This document shows positions 1 through 8,075 of a DNA stretch of 45,996 nucleotides, in pieces; the first letter of the stretch is position 1; each line of letters opens with the position of its first letter. The position numbers were made by a program, and so were the translations under genes. Origin of the DNA: Bacteroidales bacterium UBA1182 (GTDB taxonomy: Bacteria > Bacteroidota > Bacteroidia > Bacteroidales > Bacteroidaceae); the NCBI GenBank assembly GCA_002310015.1, contig DBYQ01000066.1, positions 9,120-55,115 on the forward strand, in the 5' to 3' direction. The notes beneath the pieces were generated by a model. That model did not search any database. It was not told the origin of the DNA and saw only the letters and a program-made list of their open reading frames with translations.

Positions 1-257
1 TCCCAAGGTGAATTGGTGCAGGCGCCGTTACCCCATACCAGGATAGGCAGCGGATTCTTCTTGTCAAACTTGCTCAGGTCTGCGGGGCGGAAGATGGTAT
101 GGGCCTCCAGACTGGGCTCCTCAACCATGATTGCCTTGTAAGGACCTGTTCCTCCATCCTCAACAGTGCGGTTCTTAGTATAAGTCTCTGCCACCTGGGC
201 CTTGCAGCCCACTACCACTAATGCAGCAATCGCTGCCAAAAACGAAATCCTTTTCAT
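1..257 (-). CDS. Secreted alpha/beta-hydrolase-like lipoprotein, N-terminal part only
   Basis: Partial gene read on the minus strand; the 3' end lies outside the window. The first 85 codons are visible, from ATG at 257. The product begins with a short basic and hydrophobic signal (MKRISFLAAIAALVVVGC), with Cys18 as probable lipobox cysteine. The mature part contains GTGPYKAIMVEEPSL, then HTIFRPADL and PLPILVWGNGAC. The last stretch resembles the first core strand of a secreted alpha/beta hydrolase of the poly-hydroxybutyrate depolymerase or acetyl-esterase kind (hydrophobic strand, then G-N-G-A-C near the oxyanion site). The nucleophile and the rest of the triad are off the edge, so the class is an inference. 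A clear Bacteroidetes -7 box precedes it at 278-286, so it has its own promoter rather than depending on the upstream GH51 operon. A carbohydrate esterase would fit the neighbourhood, but this is not proven. Confidence 0.6.
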   Translation of the reverse strand, partial: MKRISFLAAIAALVVVGCKAQVAETYTKNRTVEDGGTGPYKAIMVEEPSLEAHTIFRPADLSKFDKKNPLPILVWGNGACTNSPW

Positions 258-277
258 TGCTATTAATTTGTATTAGC

Positions 278-286
278 GCAAATATA
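278..286 (-). promoter_or_regulatory. Promoter -7 box for the partial hydrolase
   Basis: On the minus strand the sequence reads TATATTTGC, a full match to the Bacteroidetes sigma-AB -7 consensus TAnnTTTG. It lies 21 bp upstream of the ATG at 257. A good -33 TTTG at 19-21 bp is not visible, so strength cannot be judged. Confidence 0.55.
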
Positions 287-318
287 CATAATCATAAACT
301 TTTGTTCACTATTCAAGG

Positions 319-585
319 GAACTTTTTGGGGTATCAGTATCTGAAGCACCGCAGAACTATCAGTCTGGGGAGACAACGTTCCGTGGCTACTCCGGCCCCC
401 TCCAGACCCTAAACGTCGAACTCGTCCTCATAGTCCCCTTCGGGGCCTAACGTTCCTCGAACATGCGCCGTTCTTAACGGGATCTTCCAGGGGCCTACGC
501 TTAACGCCACTGCACTGATGCTCCCCAGACTGATAGTTCTGCTCCTGCAAAGGGAAAGTTATGATACCGATACCCCAAAAAGTTC
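319..585. repeat. 267-bp inverted-repeat element between GH51 and the hydrolase gene
   Basis: Two nested pairs of inverted repeats bound this element. The outer arms 319-341 and 563-585 pair over 23 bp with one mismatch. The inner arms 351-372 and 521-542 pair over 22 bp without mismatch. Between the inner arms lies about 148 bp of more GC-rich sequence with smaller hairpins: CCCC-TTC-GGGG near 435-445 and CCGTT-CTT-AACGG at 469-480. A GGGGCCTA motif occurs twice (442-449 and 490-497). No convincing ORF lies inside. It fills most of the 345-bp gap between the GH51 stop and the hydrolase promoter. It could be a miniature mobile element, a structured RNA or a processing/termination structure; no clear target-site duplication is visible at its ends. 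Confidence 0.75.
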
Positions 586-602
586 TGTGCACCTGGAAAG
601 AT

Positions 603-3209
603 TTACTCGAATCGCTTAGTTATGGTCAAAACGCCAGCGGAAAGGGCGGGGATGTCAAGAATTACATCATTGCCTTCTACCTTGCCAGAAGCTTTCTGCA
701 GGGCAACGGCATTCTTGTCCTCCATGCTGTTGGCTACGGTCAGTGAACCCGGAGCATAGTACTCAAACTCTGTTGATGAAACTCCGGCCCAGTCACCCTT
801 GATGCGCAGTTTGGCAGGTTCATCGGTAGGATTGACCACCTTTACTATTACATCGGCACCGTTCTCAGACATGGTGGTGCTCACGCTTACATTACCGGTC
901 TCACCGCTATATGCAAGACGGTACTTTGAGAAATGGTCATACCAAAGTTCCGTAACCTGGCAGTTGGGAGCCTTGAAAAGGTCCTTGTAGTCAAAATTGA
1001 TGAAAGCATTGTTCCAGTCGGGAGCATCAGTACGGCGTATGAACAGGGCGGCTGCACCCATGGCAACCACGTCACGGGCCTCGCACATGTTCAGGAATCC
1101 GCTGGCAAAAAGACCGGTGCGCCAGTCAATGCTGTTAAGGTTCCACTCTGATATAAAGAGTTTGATGTTGGGGTTGGGGCTCTCGGCAATCATCTTGGCA
1201 TAGCGGTCATACTGCTGTCCCAAACGGGCTGGACCGGTTGCGTAACCGCCCTGCTGCTCGTAGTGGTGCAGACTCAGATAGTCAAAGTAACTGCCGCTGC
1301 GCTTGATGAACTGCTCATCCTCACCGAATCCACCGCAGGCAATGATCTTGATTGACGGGTCAATCTCACGCATGGCGGTGCTGAAATCACGTACGCACTT
1401 CTCATAGCGCTCAATGCCCATCTCCCACATCTCATTGTCAATCTCCCAGTACTTAACGTTATAAGGTTCCGGATGTCCGTTGGCGGCACGCCTGGCACCC
1501 CACTCATCAGTAGCGGGAGCATTGCAGTAACGCAGCCAGTTCACAGCATCCTCAAGAATCTGGTCGTATTCATCGGCCGGACGCTCAAACTTGACGCTCA
1601 CCACAATCACCGGCTCAGAGTTCACCTCACGGCAGAACTTTATGAACTCATCGGTACCAAAGCAGTTCTGGTCATAGTCCATCCACATCCAGTGTGCCCA
1701 GCGCTCACGGTTCTCCTGCGGGCCGATACCCCATTGCCAGTCATACTGCGCAACGTATCCGCCACCCGGCCAGCGCAGACATGTAGGATGCAGTTCCTTT
1801 ACAGCCTGCAGGATATCGGGACGGAAACCGCCCAGGTCCTTTCCGGTCTGAGTGCTCATGGTAACCATATCTATCTGTACGGTTCCACCCTTGACTACTA
1901 TCGCAAAATCACCGTCACAGCTTATCTGATTCTGTTCAATTCTGCCTCCGATACTTGCATTGATTCTTGCTCTAACCAGACCGGTTCCAAGGCTCTGAGG
2001 TTCAAGTGTGAATTCATATTTCTTCCACTCCTTGCTATTTATTTTGCCCAATGACTGGCGTGCTACGAACTCGCCGTTCTCATTACGCAGCCCGACTATC
2101 AGTTCACCTTTGCCCTTGGCATAAACGGAACCTACGTACTTTTCACGTACAATTATATTCTGCGGTCCCTGTGCAATGCCGGCCTCAGCCTTCTTGCCTG
2201 CCGTAATCTCCTGTGAGTAGCGCATATTAACGGCATCGTCCTTGATAAGACGGTACTTTCCATCACCGAATGCGGTCCACTCAGGAGCCACTTCCGGTAT
2301 CTGAACATCCTTGGGAGTGCCGGTAAACACGGTCTGGTCACCACTCATAACCGTGATATTACGGTATGTGGCCTCAGTATAGTTCACCCAGAAAACGATG
2401 TCGTTCTTACCGGTCTTTTCAAGTCCACTGTATTTTACAACCTCCTTGTCATCAAAGTACATGGTAACATCGGCACCCTTGCGGCTTATGCGCAGTTTGT
2501 GCCAATCCTGATTCTCATTTACCTGATCCTTGGTGGCAGGGGTCGATGCCAAAGCAGTGAGCGTATTCATTCGTCTGCCGGGACGGCCTCCGAAACCTTG
2601 TGATTCACGCACCTCCATAGCGCAAATGGAGAAATCGGCAGTGGAACTCTGCGGCTGCAATGCAGCGCGGGCGTTGGCCTCATTGGCGGCGTCTATCTGT
2701 GACTGTGTCTGGGCGGGAGTGAATGTACGGCCCTCGTAGTAGGGATCGTGTATGCGTGCATAATAGGCGTTTCCATCGGCCTTTTGACCGAATGCAAACC
2801 TTATGTCCATAAGGCCGCCGCTCCATGAACGCCTTGCCAGTTTATATGAGCGCCAGTTCAGGTCCATGGTGATTTCATAGTCATCGGACTCAACGGTGGT
2901 GATGTTCAAAGGCTGCTCGTAACGTGTAGGTGAATGCAGGATCATGTCATCATCCATATACCAGCCGTCAAAATAACCGTCACGCGGCGGAATGCCCGGG
3001 TACTGCTCCGGCTCGAATGAACGGCCGTAGATGAGCTCTTGCCATACGCCGTTGTTGGCACTGAAATAGATGTGCTCAAACAGCTGTCCGTACAGCATCT
3101 CGTCAATGATTCCTGAGGGCTGCTTGCTCTCAACTGTGATTTCATACTCGTTCTGCGCGCTGGCTGATAACGCCAGCATAGACAATGCAATGGTTAGTAG
3201 TTTTTTCAT
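603..3209 (-). CDS. GH51 alpha-L-arabinofuranosidase, secreted, multidomain
   Basis: Probably removes alpha-L-arabinofuranosyl side chains from arabinoxylan or arabinan oligosaccharides by the retaining mechanism of clan GH-A. The start is the ATG at 3209, giving 868 residues and a signal peptide MKKLLTIALSMLALSASAQ; the upstream ATG at 3245 only adds a polar leader. After an N-terminal strand with GQLFEHIYFSANNGVW, residues about 120-300 form an inserted beta-sandwich of the LamG/DUF1080 type (MYFDDKEVVKYSG). About 320-450 is a CBM4/9-like sandwich. The catalytic barrel starts near FRPDILQAVKELHPTCLRWPGG. The acid/base is Glu593 in EIDNEMW and the nucleophile Glu688 in FISEWN; a C-terminal beta domain follows. 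It lies 36 bp after trhP and looks co-transcribed with dusB-trhP. No lipobox is seen, so it is probably periplasmic or released. Family assignment is firm; exact substrate is not. Confidence 0.92.
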   Translation of the reverse strand: MKKLLTIALSMLALSASAQNEYEITVESKQPSGIIDEMLYGQLFEHIYFSANNGVWQELIYGRSFEPEQYPGIPPRDGYFDGWYMDDDMILHSPTRYEQPLNITTVESDDYEITMDLNWRSYKLARRSWSGGLMDIRFAFGQKADGNAYYARIHDPYYEGRTFTPAQTQSQIDAANEANARAALQPQSSTADFSICAMEVRESQGFGGRPGRRMNTLTALASTPATKDQVNENQDWHKLRISRKGADVTMYFDDKEVVKYSGLEKTGKNDIVFWVNYTEATYRNITVMSGDQTVFTGTPKDVQIPEVAPEWTAFGDGKYRLIKDDAVNMRYSQEITAGKKAEAGIAQGPQNIIVREKYVGSVYAKGKGELIVGLRNENGEFVARQSLGKINSKEWKKYEFTLEPQSLGTGLVRARINASIGGRIEQNQISCDGDFAIVVKGGTVQIDMVTMSTQTGKDLGGFRPDILQAVKELHPTCLRWPGGGYVAQYDWQWGIGPQENRERWAHWMWMDYDQNCFGTDEFIKFCREVNSEPVIVVSVKFERPADEYDQILEDAVNWLRYCNAPATDEWGARRAANGHPEPYNVKYWEIDNEMWEMGIERYEKCVRDFSTAMREIDPSIKIIACGGFGEDEQFIKRSGSYFDYLSLHHYEQQGGYATGPARLGQQYDRYAKMIAESPNPNIKLFISEWNLNSIDWRTGLFASGFLNMCEARDVVAMGAAALFIRRTDAPDWNNAFINFDYKDLFKAPNCQVTELWYDHFSKYRLAYSGETGNVSVSTTMSENGADVIVKVVNPTDEPAKLRIKGDWAGVSSTEFEYYAPGSLTVANSMEDKNAVALQKASGKVEGNDVILDIPALSAGVLTITKRFE

Positions 3210-3245
3210 ATTTAGTTGGTAATTAATTACGCAGGTGCGACCCAT

Positions 3246-4541
3246 TTAATTCTCAATTTTTCGTGATACCACTTTAAACAGTTTATCCCCCCGTCTAACC
3301 CGCTCTGGGGTTTTAAAGGAGACGCGTACTCCTTGCGGGACGGTCTCTACGGTCTTGAGGTCCACTCGGGGATCATCAAGGTTGAACGTGATGCAGCCCG
3401 TGGTGGCTCCGGTTACCATCAGTTTGTCACCGGCGCTGATGGGTGCAGCCTCTATTGAGAACTCAGCCACCTCAATCTTGGAGAACCAGTCGGTACACTT
3501 GCCCACATATACCTTTGTCTCTGTGGCCTGTGATCCATATACGTCATTCCACTCGCCAAGACGCTGGCCCAGATAGTAGCCATCCCAGAATCCGCGGTTG
3601 AACACGGTAGCAAGACGTTTGTCCCAATTATCCTTCTTTTCATCGGTGAAATCGCCGTCCAGAACTGCCTGGATTGCCTCACCGTAACACTCGGCAACGG
3701 TACGCACGTATTCAGGTCCGCGTGCACGACCCTCAATTTTGAACACCTGCACGCCGGCCTCGATCATACGGTCCATAAAGCGTATTGTCTTGAGGTCCTT
3801 GGGTGACATAATGTACTGGTTCTCGATGGCCAGTTCTATATCTGTCTCGCGGTCCTTCACGATGTATCCGCGGCGGCACAGCTGCATGCATGCACCGCGG
3901 TTGGCGCTTGCGTTCATCTCGTTCAGGCTCAGGTAGCACTTGCCGCTTATGGCCATGCAGAGTGCTCCGTGGCAGAACATCTCAATGCGGATACGCTCGC
4001 CCTTGGGTCCGCGTATATCCTGCTCTATTATCTGCTTATGGATCTCAGTCACCTGATCCAGGTTAAGTTCACGCGCCAGCACCACCACATCGGCAAACTG
4101 GGCATAGAACTTAAGTGCCTCGATGTTGCTTATGTTGAGCTGGGTTGAAAGATGCACCTCCATACCCACCTTGTTGCAGTAGGTCATCACGGCGATATCG
4201 CACGCAATTATGGCCGATATCCCCGCCGCAAGTGCTGCATCAACAATATCGTGTACCAGCGGAATGTCCTCACCGTACATCACGGTGTTCAGGGTCAGGT
4301 AGCTCTTTACCCCGTGTGCATCGCACTGGGAGGCTATCTCGCGCAGGTCATCAAGCGTAAAATGGCTGGCACTGCGTGAACGCATGTTCAGCTTCTCCAC
4401 GCCAAAGTAGATTGATCCCGCTCCTGCCTGGAACGCAGCCGCCAGACTCTCCCAAGAGCCCACCGGCGCCATTATCTCAAAATCGTGCAATTGGGGACAG
4501 TCCCCTTTTGCACATTTTGCATTACTATCAATATCTGTCAT
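3246..4541 (-). CDS. trhP: U32 family protein, probable tRNA uridine-5-hydroxylation protein TrhP
   Basis: U32 proteins once called peptidases include TrhP/YegQ, which takes part in prephenate-dependent 5-hydroxyuridine formation at tRNA position 34, and RlhA, which acts on 23S rRNA. The core begins at EIMAPVGSWESL. The U32 signature EMFCHGALCMAISGKCYLS is intact, followed by a second cysteine pair (CMQLC) that would suit a metal or Fe-S site. The protein is 431 residues from ATG 4541, whose ATGA overlaps the dusB stop, implying translational coupling. Unusually, residues 10-19 (CAKGDCPQLH) are encoded by one arm of a REP-like palindrome (4485-4514) and sit just before the conserved core. TrhP is favoured over RlhA because the neighbour is another tRNA-modifying enzyme, but the two cannot be told apart with certainty here. 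Confidence 0.85.
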   Translation of the reverse strand: MTDIDSNAKCAKGDCPQLHDFEIMAPVGSWESLAAAFQAGAGSIYFGVEKLNMRSRSASHFTLDDLREIASQCDAHGVKSYLTLNTVMYGEDIPLVHDIVDAALAAGISAIIACDIAVMTYCNKVGMEVHLSTQLNISNIEALKFYAQFADVVVLARELNLDQVTEIHKQIIEQDIRGPKGERIRIEMFCHGALCMAISGKCYLSLNEMNASANRGACMQLCRRGYIVKDRETDIELAIENQYIMSPKDLKTIRFMDRMIEAGVQVFKIEGRARGPEYVRTVAECYGEAIQAVLDGDFTDEKKDNWDKRLATVFNRGFWDGYYLGQRLGEWNDVYGSQATETKVYVGKCTDWFSKIEVAEFSIEAAPISAGDKLMVTGATTGCITFNLDDPRVDLKTVETVPQGVRVSFKTPERVRRGDKLFKVVSRKIEN

Positions 4542-4583
4542 ATTTCTGTGCAATGTGCAAAAGGGGACTGTCCCCAATTGCAC
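4485..4583. repeat. Pair of REP-like palindromes in inverted orientation
   Basis: The 30-bp arms 4485-4514 and 4554-4583 are perfect reverse complements, separated by 39 bp. Each arm has its own small palindrome, GGGGACAGTCCCC, flanked by GTGCAATT and TTTTGCACA. This two-level symmetry is typical of REP/BIME elements mobilised by Y1 (RAYT) transposases; no such transposase is in the window. The arms lie inside the ends of dusB and trhP and are translated in both. A related half-copy is at 45974-45996. Confidence 0.85.
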
Positions 4584-5548
4584 GTTATTCGATCCATTAT
4601 TGCGAACAATTCATCTACCGTTTCGGCACGGAGCATCTCGATGCGGGTGTGACGGAAATCCTCCAGGCCTTTGAACAGCGGGCTGGAGGCAAGGTGACGG
4701 CGTATATGCACTATGCCCCGGCGCTCATCCAGACGGGCTATACTGTCCAGAGTCTCCTGCTTGAGCACATCCATCTTCCACTGGAATCCGGGATCTTGCC
4801 ACAACTCTCCTGTTTCAAGATAATGCTTCACCTCACGGAAAATCCAAGGCCGTCCGAAACTGCCCCGGCCAATCATTATGGCATCCACCCCATATCGGTC
4901 AAAACACTCTTTGGCACGCTCAGGTGTAATTATATCGCCGTTTCCGATGATAGGGATCTTCATCCTGGGGTTCTCCTTGACCTTACCTATCAGTGTCCAG
5001 TCAGCCTGCCCGGTGTACATCTGCGCACGGGTACGTCCGTGGATGGTCAACGCCTTGATGCCGCAGTCCTGCAACTGCTCAGCCAGTTCCACAATTATCT
5101 TGCTCTCATCATTCCATCCCAAGCGGGTCTTGACGGTGACGGGAATCTTCACAGCATCCACCACCGCACGGGTAATCTCCAGCATCTTGGGGATGTTCTG
5201 CAACATACCTGCGCCACCGCCCTTGCCTGCCACCTTCTTTACCGGGCAGCCAAAGTTCAGGTCCAGCACATCGGGGCCTGCAGCCTCAACCATCTTTGCG
5301 GCACCCACCATGGCATCGGTATCCTTGCCGTAAATCTGTATGGCCACAGGGCGTTCCTCATCACAAATGGTCAGTTTCTGCATGGAGCGGTTCACCTCAC
5401 GTATTAGGGCGTCGCTCGATACGAACTCGGTATATACCATATCGGCCCCGAACCGCTTGCAGAGCAGGCGGAACGCAGGGTCGGTAACATCCTCCATAGG
5501 AGCCAGAAACACCGGCCTCTCCCCAAAATCAATCTCTCCTATCTTCAT
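4538..5548 (-). CDS. dusB: tRNA-dihydrouridine synthase DusB
   Basis: FMN-dependent reductase that makes dihydrouridine in the D-loop of tRNA, in the cytoplasm. The N-terminus APMEDVTDPAFR is the Dus FMN-binding start of the TIM barrel. The catalytic cysteine is Cys101 in LNFGCPVKKV, followed by the glycine-rich KGGGAGML. IHGRTRAQMYTGQADW and IPIIGNGDI match the phosphate-binding strands. Length 336 residues, usual for DusB. The conserved fold ends around FAIMDRI; residues about 323-332 (CNWGQSPFAH) come from the right arm of the REP pair. The stop codon overlaps the trhP start (ATGA), so the two tRNA-modification genes are coupled. The start at 5548 is the first ATG and fits the family start (MKIGEIDF). 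A possible -7 box (TAATTTAGC, minus strand, 5556-5564) lies just upstream but is weak. Confidence 0.95.
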   Translation of the reverse strand: MKIGEIDFGERPVFLAPMEDVTDPAFRLLCKRFGADMVYTEFVSSDALIREVNRSMQKLTICDEERPVAIQIYGKDTDAMVGAAKMVEAAGPDVLDLNFGCPVKKVAGKGGGAGMLQNIPKMLEITRAVVDAVKIPVTVKTRLGWNDESKIIVELAEQLQDCGIKALTIHGRTRAQMYTGQADWTLIGKVKENPRMKIPIIGNGDIITPERAKECFDRYGVDAIMIGRGSFGRPWIFREVKHYLETGELWQDPGFQWKMDVLKQETLDSIARLDERRGIVHIRRHLASSPLFKGLEDFRHTRIEMLRAETVDELFAIMDRITCNWGQSPFAHCTEI

Positions 5549-5607
5549 TTAAGGTGCTAAATTACTGATTTCCCACACATCTCTGCCCCTACATCATAAA
5601 AAAAGAG

Positions 5608-5616
5608 TACCTTTGG
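5608..5616 (+). promoter_or_regulatory. Probable -7 box for the GH95 gene
   Basis: TACCTTTGG matches TAnnTTTG and lies 25 bp upstream of the GH95 ATG, inside the 93-bp divergent gap between dusB and GH95. No clear -33 TTTG is seen at the right distance, so this is a moderate call. Confidence 0.45.
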
Positions 5617-5641
5617 CTCCCAATAATCATAACTAGCCATA

Positions 5642-8026
5642 ATGTCTATGAAGAAATCATTGCTTTTTGCAATAGTGGCAATCATGTCACTTTCCTGCAA
5701 TTCCCAGAATCATGAACTGAAACTTTGGTACAACACCCCCGCTCAACAGTGGACCGATGCCCTCCCGTTAGGTAACGGCCGGTTGGGTGCCATGATATTC
5801 GGCACACCCTCCCAAGAGCGCATCCAGATAAATGAGGAGACCATCTGGGGCGGCGGGCCACACAACAACGTGAACTATGCCGCCAAGGACGGGCTGGAGC
5901 AGATACGCCAAGCCCTTTGGGAAGGCCGCCGTTCAGACGCACAGGCTCTCTGTGATGAGTACATCTCATCCAAAGGCGCCCACGGAATGCCCTACCAGAC
6001 AGCCGGCTCACTCATGCTTGATTTTGACAGAATCACCGATTTCACCGACTATTACAGGGAGCTTGACCTCAACCGCGCCGTGGCTCTGACACGCTTCAAA
6101 GCCAATGGCGTTGAATATACCCGTGAGAGTTTCGTATCATTCCCTGACCAGGTTATTGTAATGCGCCTTACCGCATCCCAAAAGGGTGCTCTCTCATTCA
6201 ATGCCAGCTACAATCTGCCGTACCGTGACGATCGCATAGTCAATAAGACTTCCGCACTGCTTCATGACGGAAAGGTGGGTGTCCTGTCATTGACATGTAA
6301 AGGTGATGACCACGAGGGTGTAGAAGGTAAGATAAGGTTCACAGACTACGCAGTCATAGAAGCTGATGGCGGTAAGATAACCGTTGTTGATGACCGCAAC
6401 CTCACAGTTAAGGATGCCGATGTCGTAACTATCTATATTTCAATAGGAACCAATTTCGTCAATTATCAGGATGTAAGCGGCAACGAACTGAATACGGCTA
6501 CACAGCCTGCCGTAAAATTCAGGGACGGCAAGGATAATAAGAAGTATGAAAATGCACTGGCTGCCCACATCAAGGAGTACCAGAAGCAGTTCGGCAACGT
6601 AACCCTTGACCTGGGCACCAATGACCAGGCCAAGCTGCCAACCGATCAGCGTGTAGCCCAGTTTGCCAGCACCTTTGACCCGCAGATGGTTGAACTCTAT
6701 TTCCAGTTTGGCCGATACCTCTTAATATGTTGCTCACAGCCGGGCGGACAGGCCGCAAACCTGCAGGGCATCTGGAACGAGAGCCGACAGGCCCCCTGGG
6801 ATGGCAAATACACCACCAACATCAATGTTGAAATGAACTACTGGCCCGCATTCGTATGCGGAATCTCCCAGACCTTTGACCCGTTCCTGCAACTGGTCAA
6901 GGATTGTGCCGAGCACGGTAAAGAGACCGCACAGATGTACGGCTGCCGCGGCTGGACACTGCACCACAACACAGATATCTGGCGCTCAACAGGCGCTGTA
7001 GACGGTGCCTACAACGGCATGTGGCCCACCGGAGCCGCCTGGTTCTGCCAGCAGATATGGGACGGCTACCTGTTCAATCAGGACCCCAAGTATCTGGAGG
7101 AGATATATCCTATTATGAAGAGTGCCTGCGAGTTCTTCATTGATTTCCTGGTTGCTGAACCCGTATCGGGCCACAACTACCTTGTTGTAGCACCCTCATA
7201 CTCCCCTGAGAACGCACCCCATGTACAGGATGTGCTGGGCAAGGGCAACATAACCACCGTATTCGGTGCCACCATGGACAACCAGATGATGGCCGACCTC
7301 TTTGGAAACACCATTGAAGCCGCCGCGCTGATGGGTGAGAAGGGTGCATTTGTAGATACACTCAAGAACATACAGAGCCGTCTGGCTCCAATGAAGATAG
7401 GTAAGTGGGGACAGTTGCAGGAGTGGTTTGAGGATTGGGATGACCCCAAGGACAATCACCGCCACGTATCACACCTGTGGGGCATGTATCCCGGACGTCA
7501 GATTACGGCCGATGGCACACCAGACCTCTTCAAGGCCGTACGTACCAGCCTTGAGGCCCGCGGTGACGAGTCAACCGGTTGGTCCATGGGCTGGAAAGTA
7601 TGCCTATGGGCACGCCTGCTTGACGGCAACCATGCCTACAAGCTTATTCAGGATCAGCTCAAGCCCGCCCGCAGCCGTGGATTCGGCGGAAGCGGCGGCA
7701 CTTATAACAACCTGTTTGATGCCCACCCGCCATTCCAGATTGACGGAAACTTCGGTTGCACCGCAGGTATAGCCGAGATGCTGGTACAGAGCCACACCGG
7801 CAAGATTGTACTCCTGCCCGCTCTGCCCGATGTATGGAAAGACGGAACCGTAAAAGGCCTGCAGTGCCGCGGCGGTTTCATCCTTGAGGAACTCACCTGG
7901 AAGGACGGCAAACCCGCCACAGTCAAGGTCCGCTCCACCGTAGGCGGCAAACTCAATATCAGCTGGAACGGAACTAATCAGACCCTTGACACCAAAGCCG
8001 GAAAGGTTTACAGCATCAAATTTTAA
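5642..8026 (+). CDS. GH95 alpha-L-fucosidase or alpha-L-galactosidase, lipoprotein
   Basis: Inverting exo-glycosidase expected to remove terminal alpha-L-fucose or alpha-L-galactose from a glycan side chain. Residues 1-19 form a lipoprotein signal ending MSLSC, with Cys19 as lipid site; the following residues (NSQNHELK) lack an early acidic cluster, so a periplasm-facing location is more likely than the surface. The family start PLGNGRLGAMIFG is at 42-54. TTNINVEMNYW (391-401) holds the paired asparagines (Asn393, Asn395) typical of the active site; SYSPENAP (519-526) probably supplies the general acid (Glu523); FQIDGNFGCTAGIAEML (698-714) carries Asp701. It is 794 residues, full length. It heads a plus-strand series and is followed after 49 bp by the porin. 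Beside xylan enzymes, the L-galactosidase activity known in some GH95 acting on glucuronoarabinoxylan is an attractive alternative to fucosidase. An ATG at 5648 is an alternative start. Confidence 0.93.
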   Translation: MSMKKSLLFAIVAIMSLSCNSQNHELKLWYNTPAQQWTDALPLGNGRLGAMIFGTPSQERIQINEETIWGGGPHNNVNYAAKDGLEQIRQALWEGRRSDAQALCDEYISSKGAHGMPYQTAGSLMLDFDRITDFTDYYRELDLNRAVALTRFKANGVEYTRESFVSFPDQVIVMRLTASQKGALSFNASYNLPYRDDRIVNKTSALLHDGKVGVLSLTCKGDDHEGVEGKIRFTDYAVIEADGGKITVVDDRNLTVKDADVVTIYISIGTNFVNYQDVSGNELNTATQPAVKFRDGKDNKKYENALAAHIKEYQKQFGNVTLDLGTNDQAKLPTDQRVAQFASTFDPQMVELYFQFGRYLLICCSQPGGQAANLQGIWNESRQAPWDGKYTTNINVEMNYWPAFVCGISQTFDPFLQLVKDCAEHGKETAQMYGCRGWTLHHNTDIWRSTGAVDGAYNGMWPTGAAWFCQQIWDGYLFNQDPKYLEEIYPIMKSACEFFIDFLVAEPVSGHNYLVVAPSYSPENAPHVQDVLGKGNITTVFGATMDNQMMADLFGNTIEAAALMGEKGAFVDTLKNIQSRLAPMKIGKWGQLQEWFEDWDDPKDNHRHVSHLWGMYPGRQITADGTPDLFKAVRTSLEARGDESTGWSMGWKVCLWARLLDGNHAYKLIQDQLKPARSRGFGGSGGTYNNLFDAHPPFQIDGNFGCTAGIAEMLVQSHTGKIVLLPALPDVWKDGTVKGLQCRGGFILEELTWKDGKPATVKVRSTVGGKLNISWNGTNQTLDTKAGKVYSIKF

Positions 8027-8075
8027 TACGAACGCACCTGTGTAATAACCTGCGTAACATTTTTATAAATAAAAT

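Noticed and set aside
319..585. Insertion sequence with transposase
   Set aside because: The element is only 267 bp and contains no reading frame; at most a non-autonomous element.
561..746. 61-codon plus-strand reading frame at the end of GH51
   Set aside because: Antisense to the GH51 3' end and the inverted-repeat arm, with no homology-like features or ribosome-binding site.
4376..5407. 343-codon plus-strand frame opposite dusB and trhP
   Set aside because: It is the shadow of two strongly recognisable genes on the minus strand; its own sequence is low in family motifs and rich in H, Q, L and T as expected of antisense frames.
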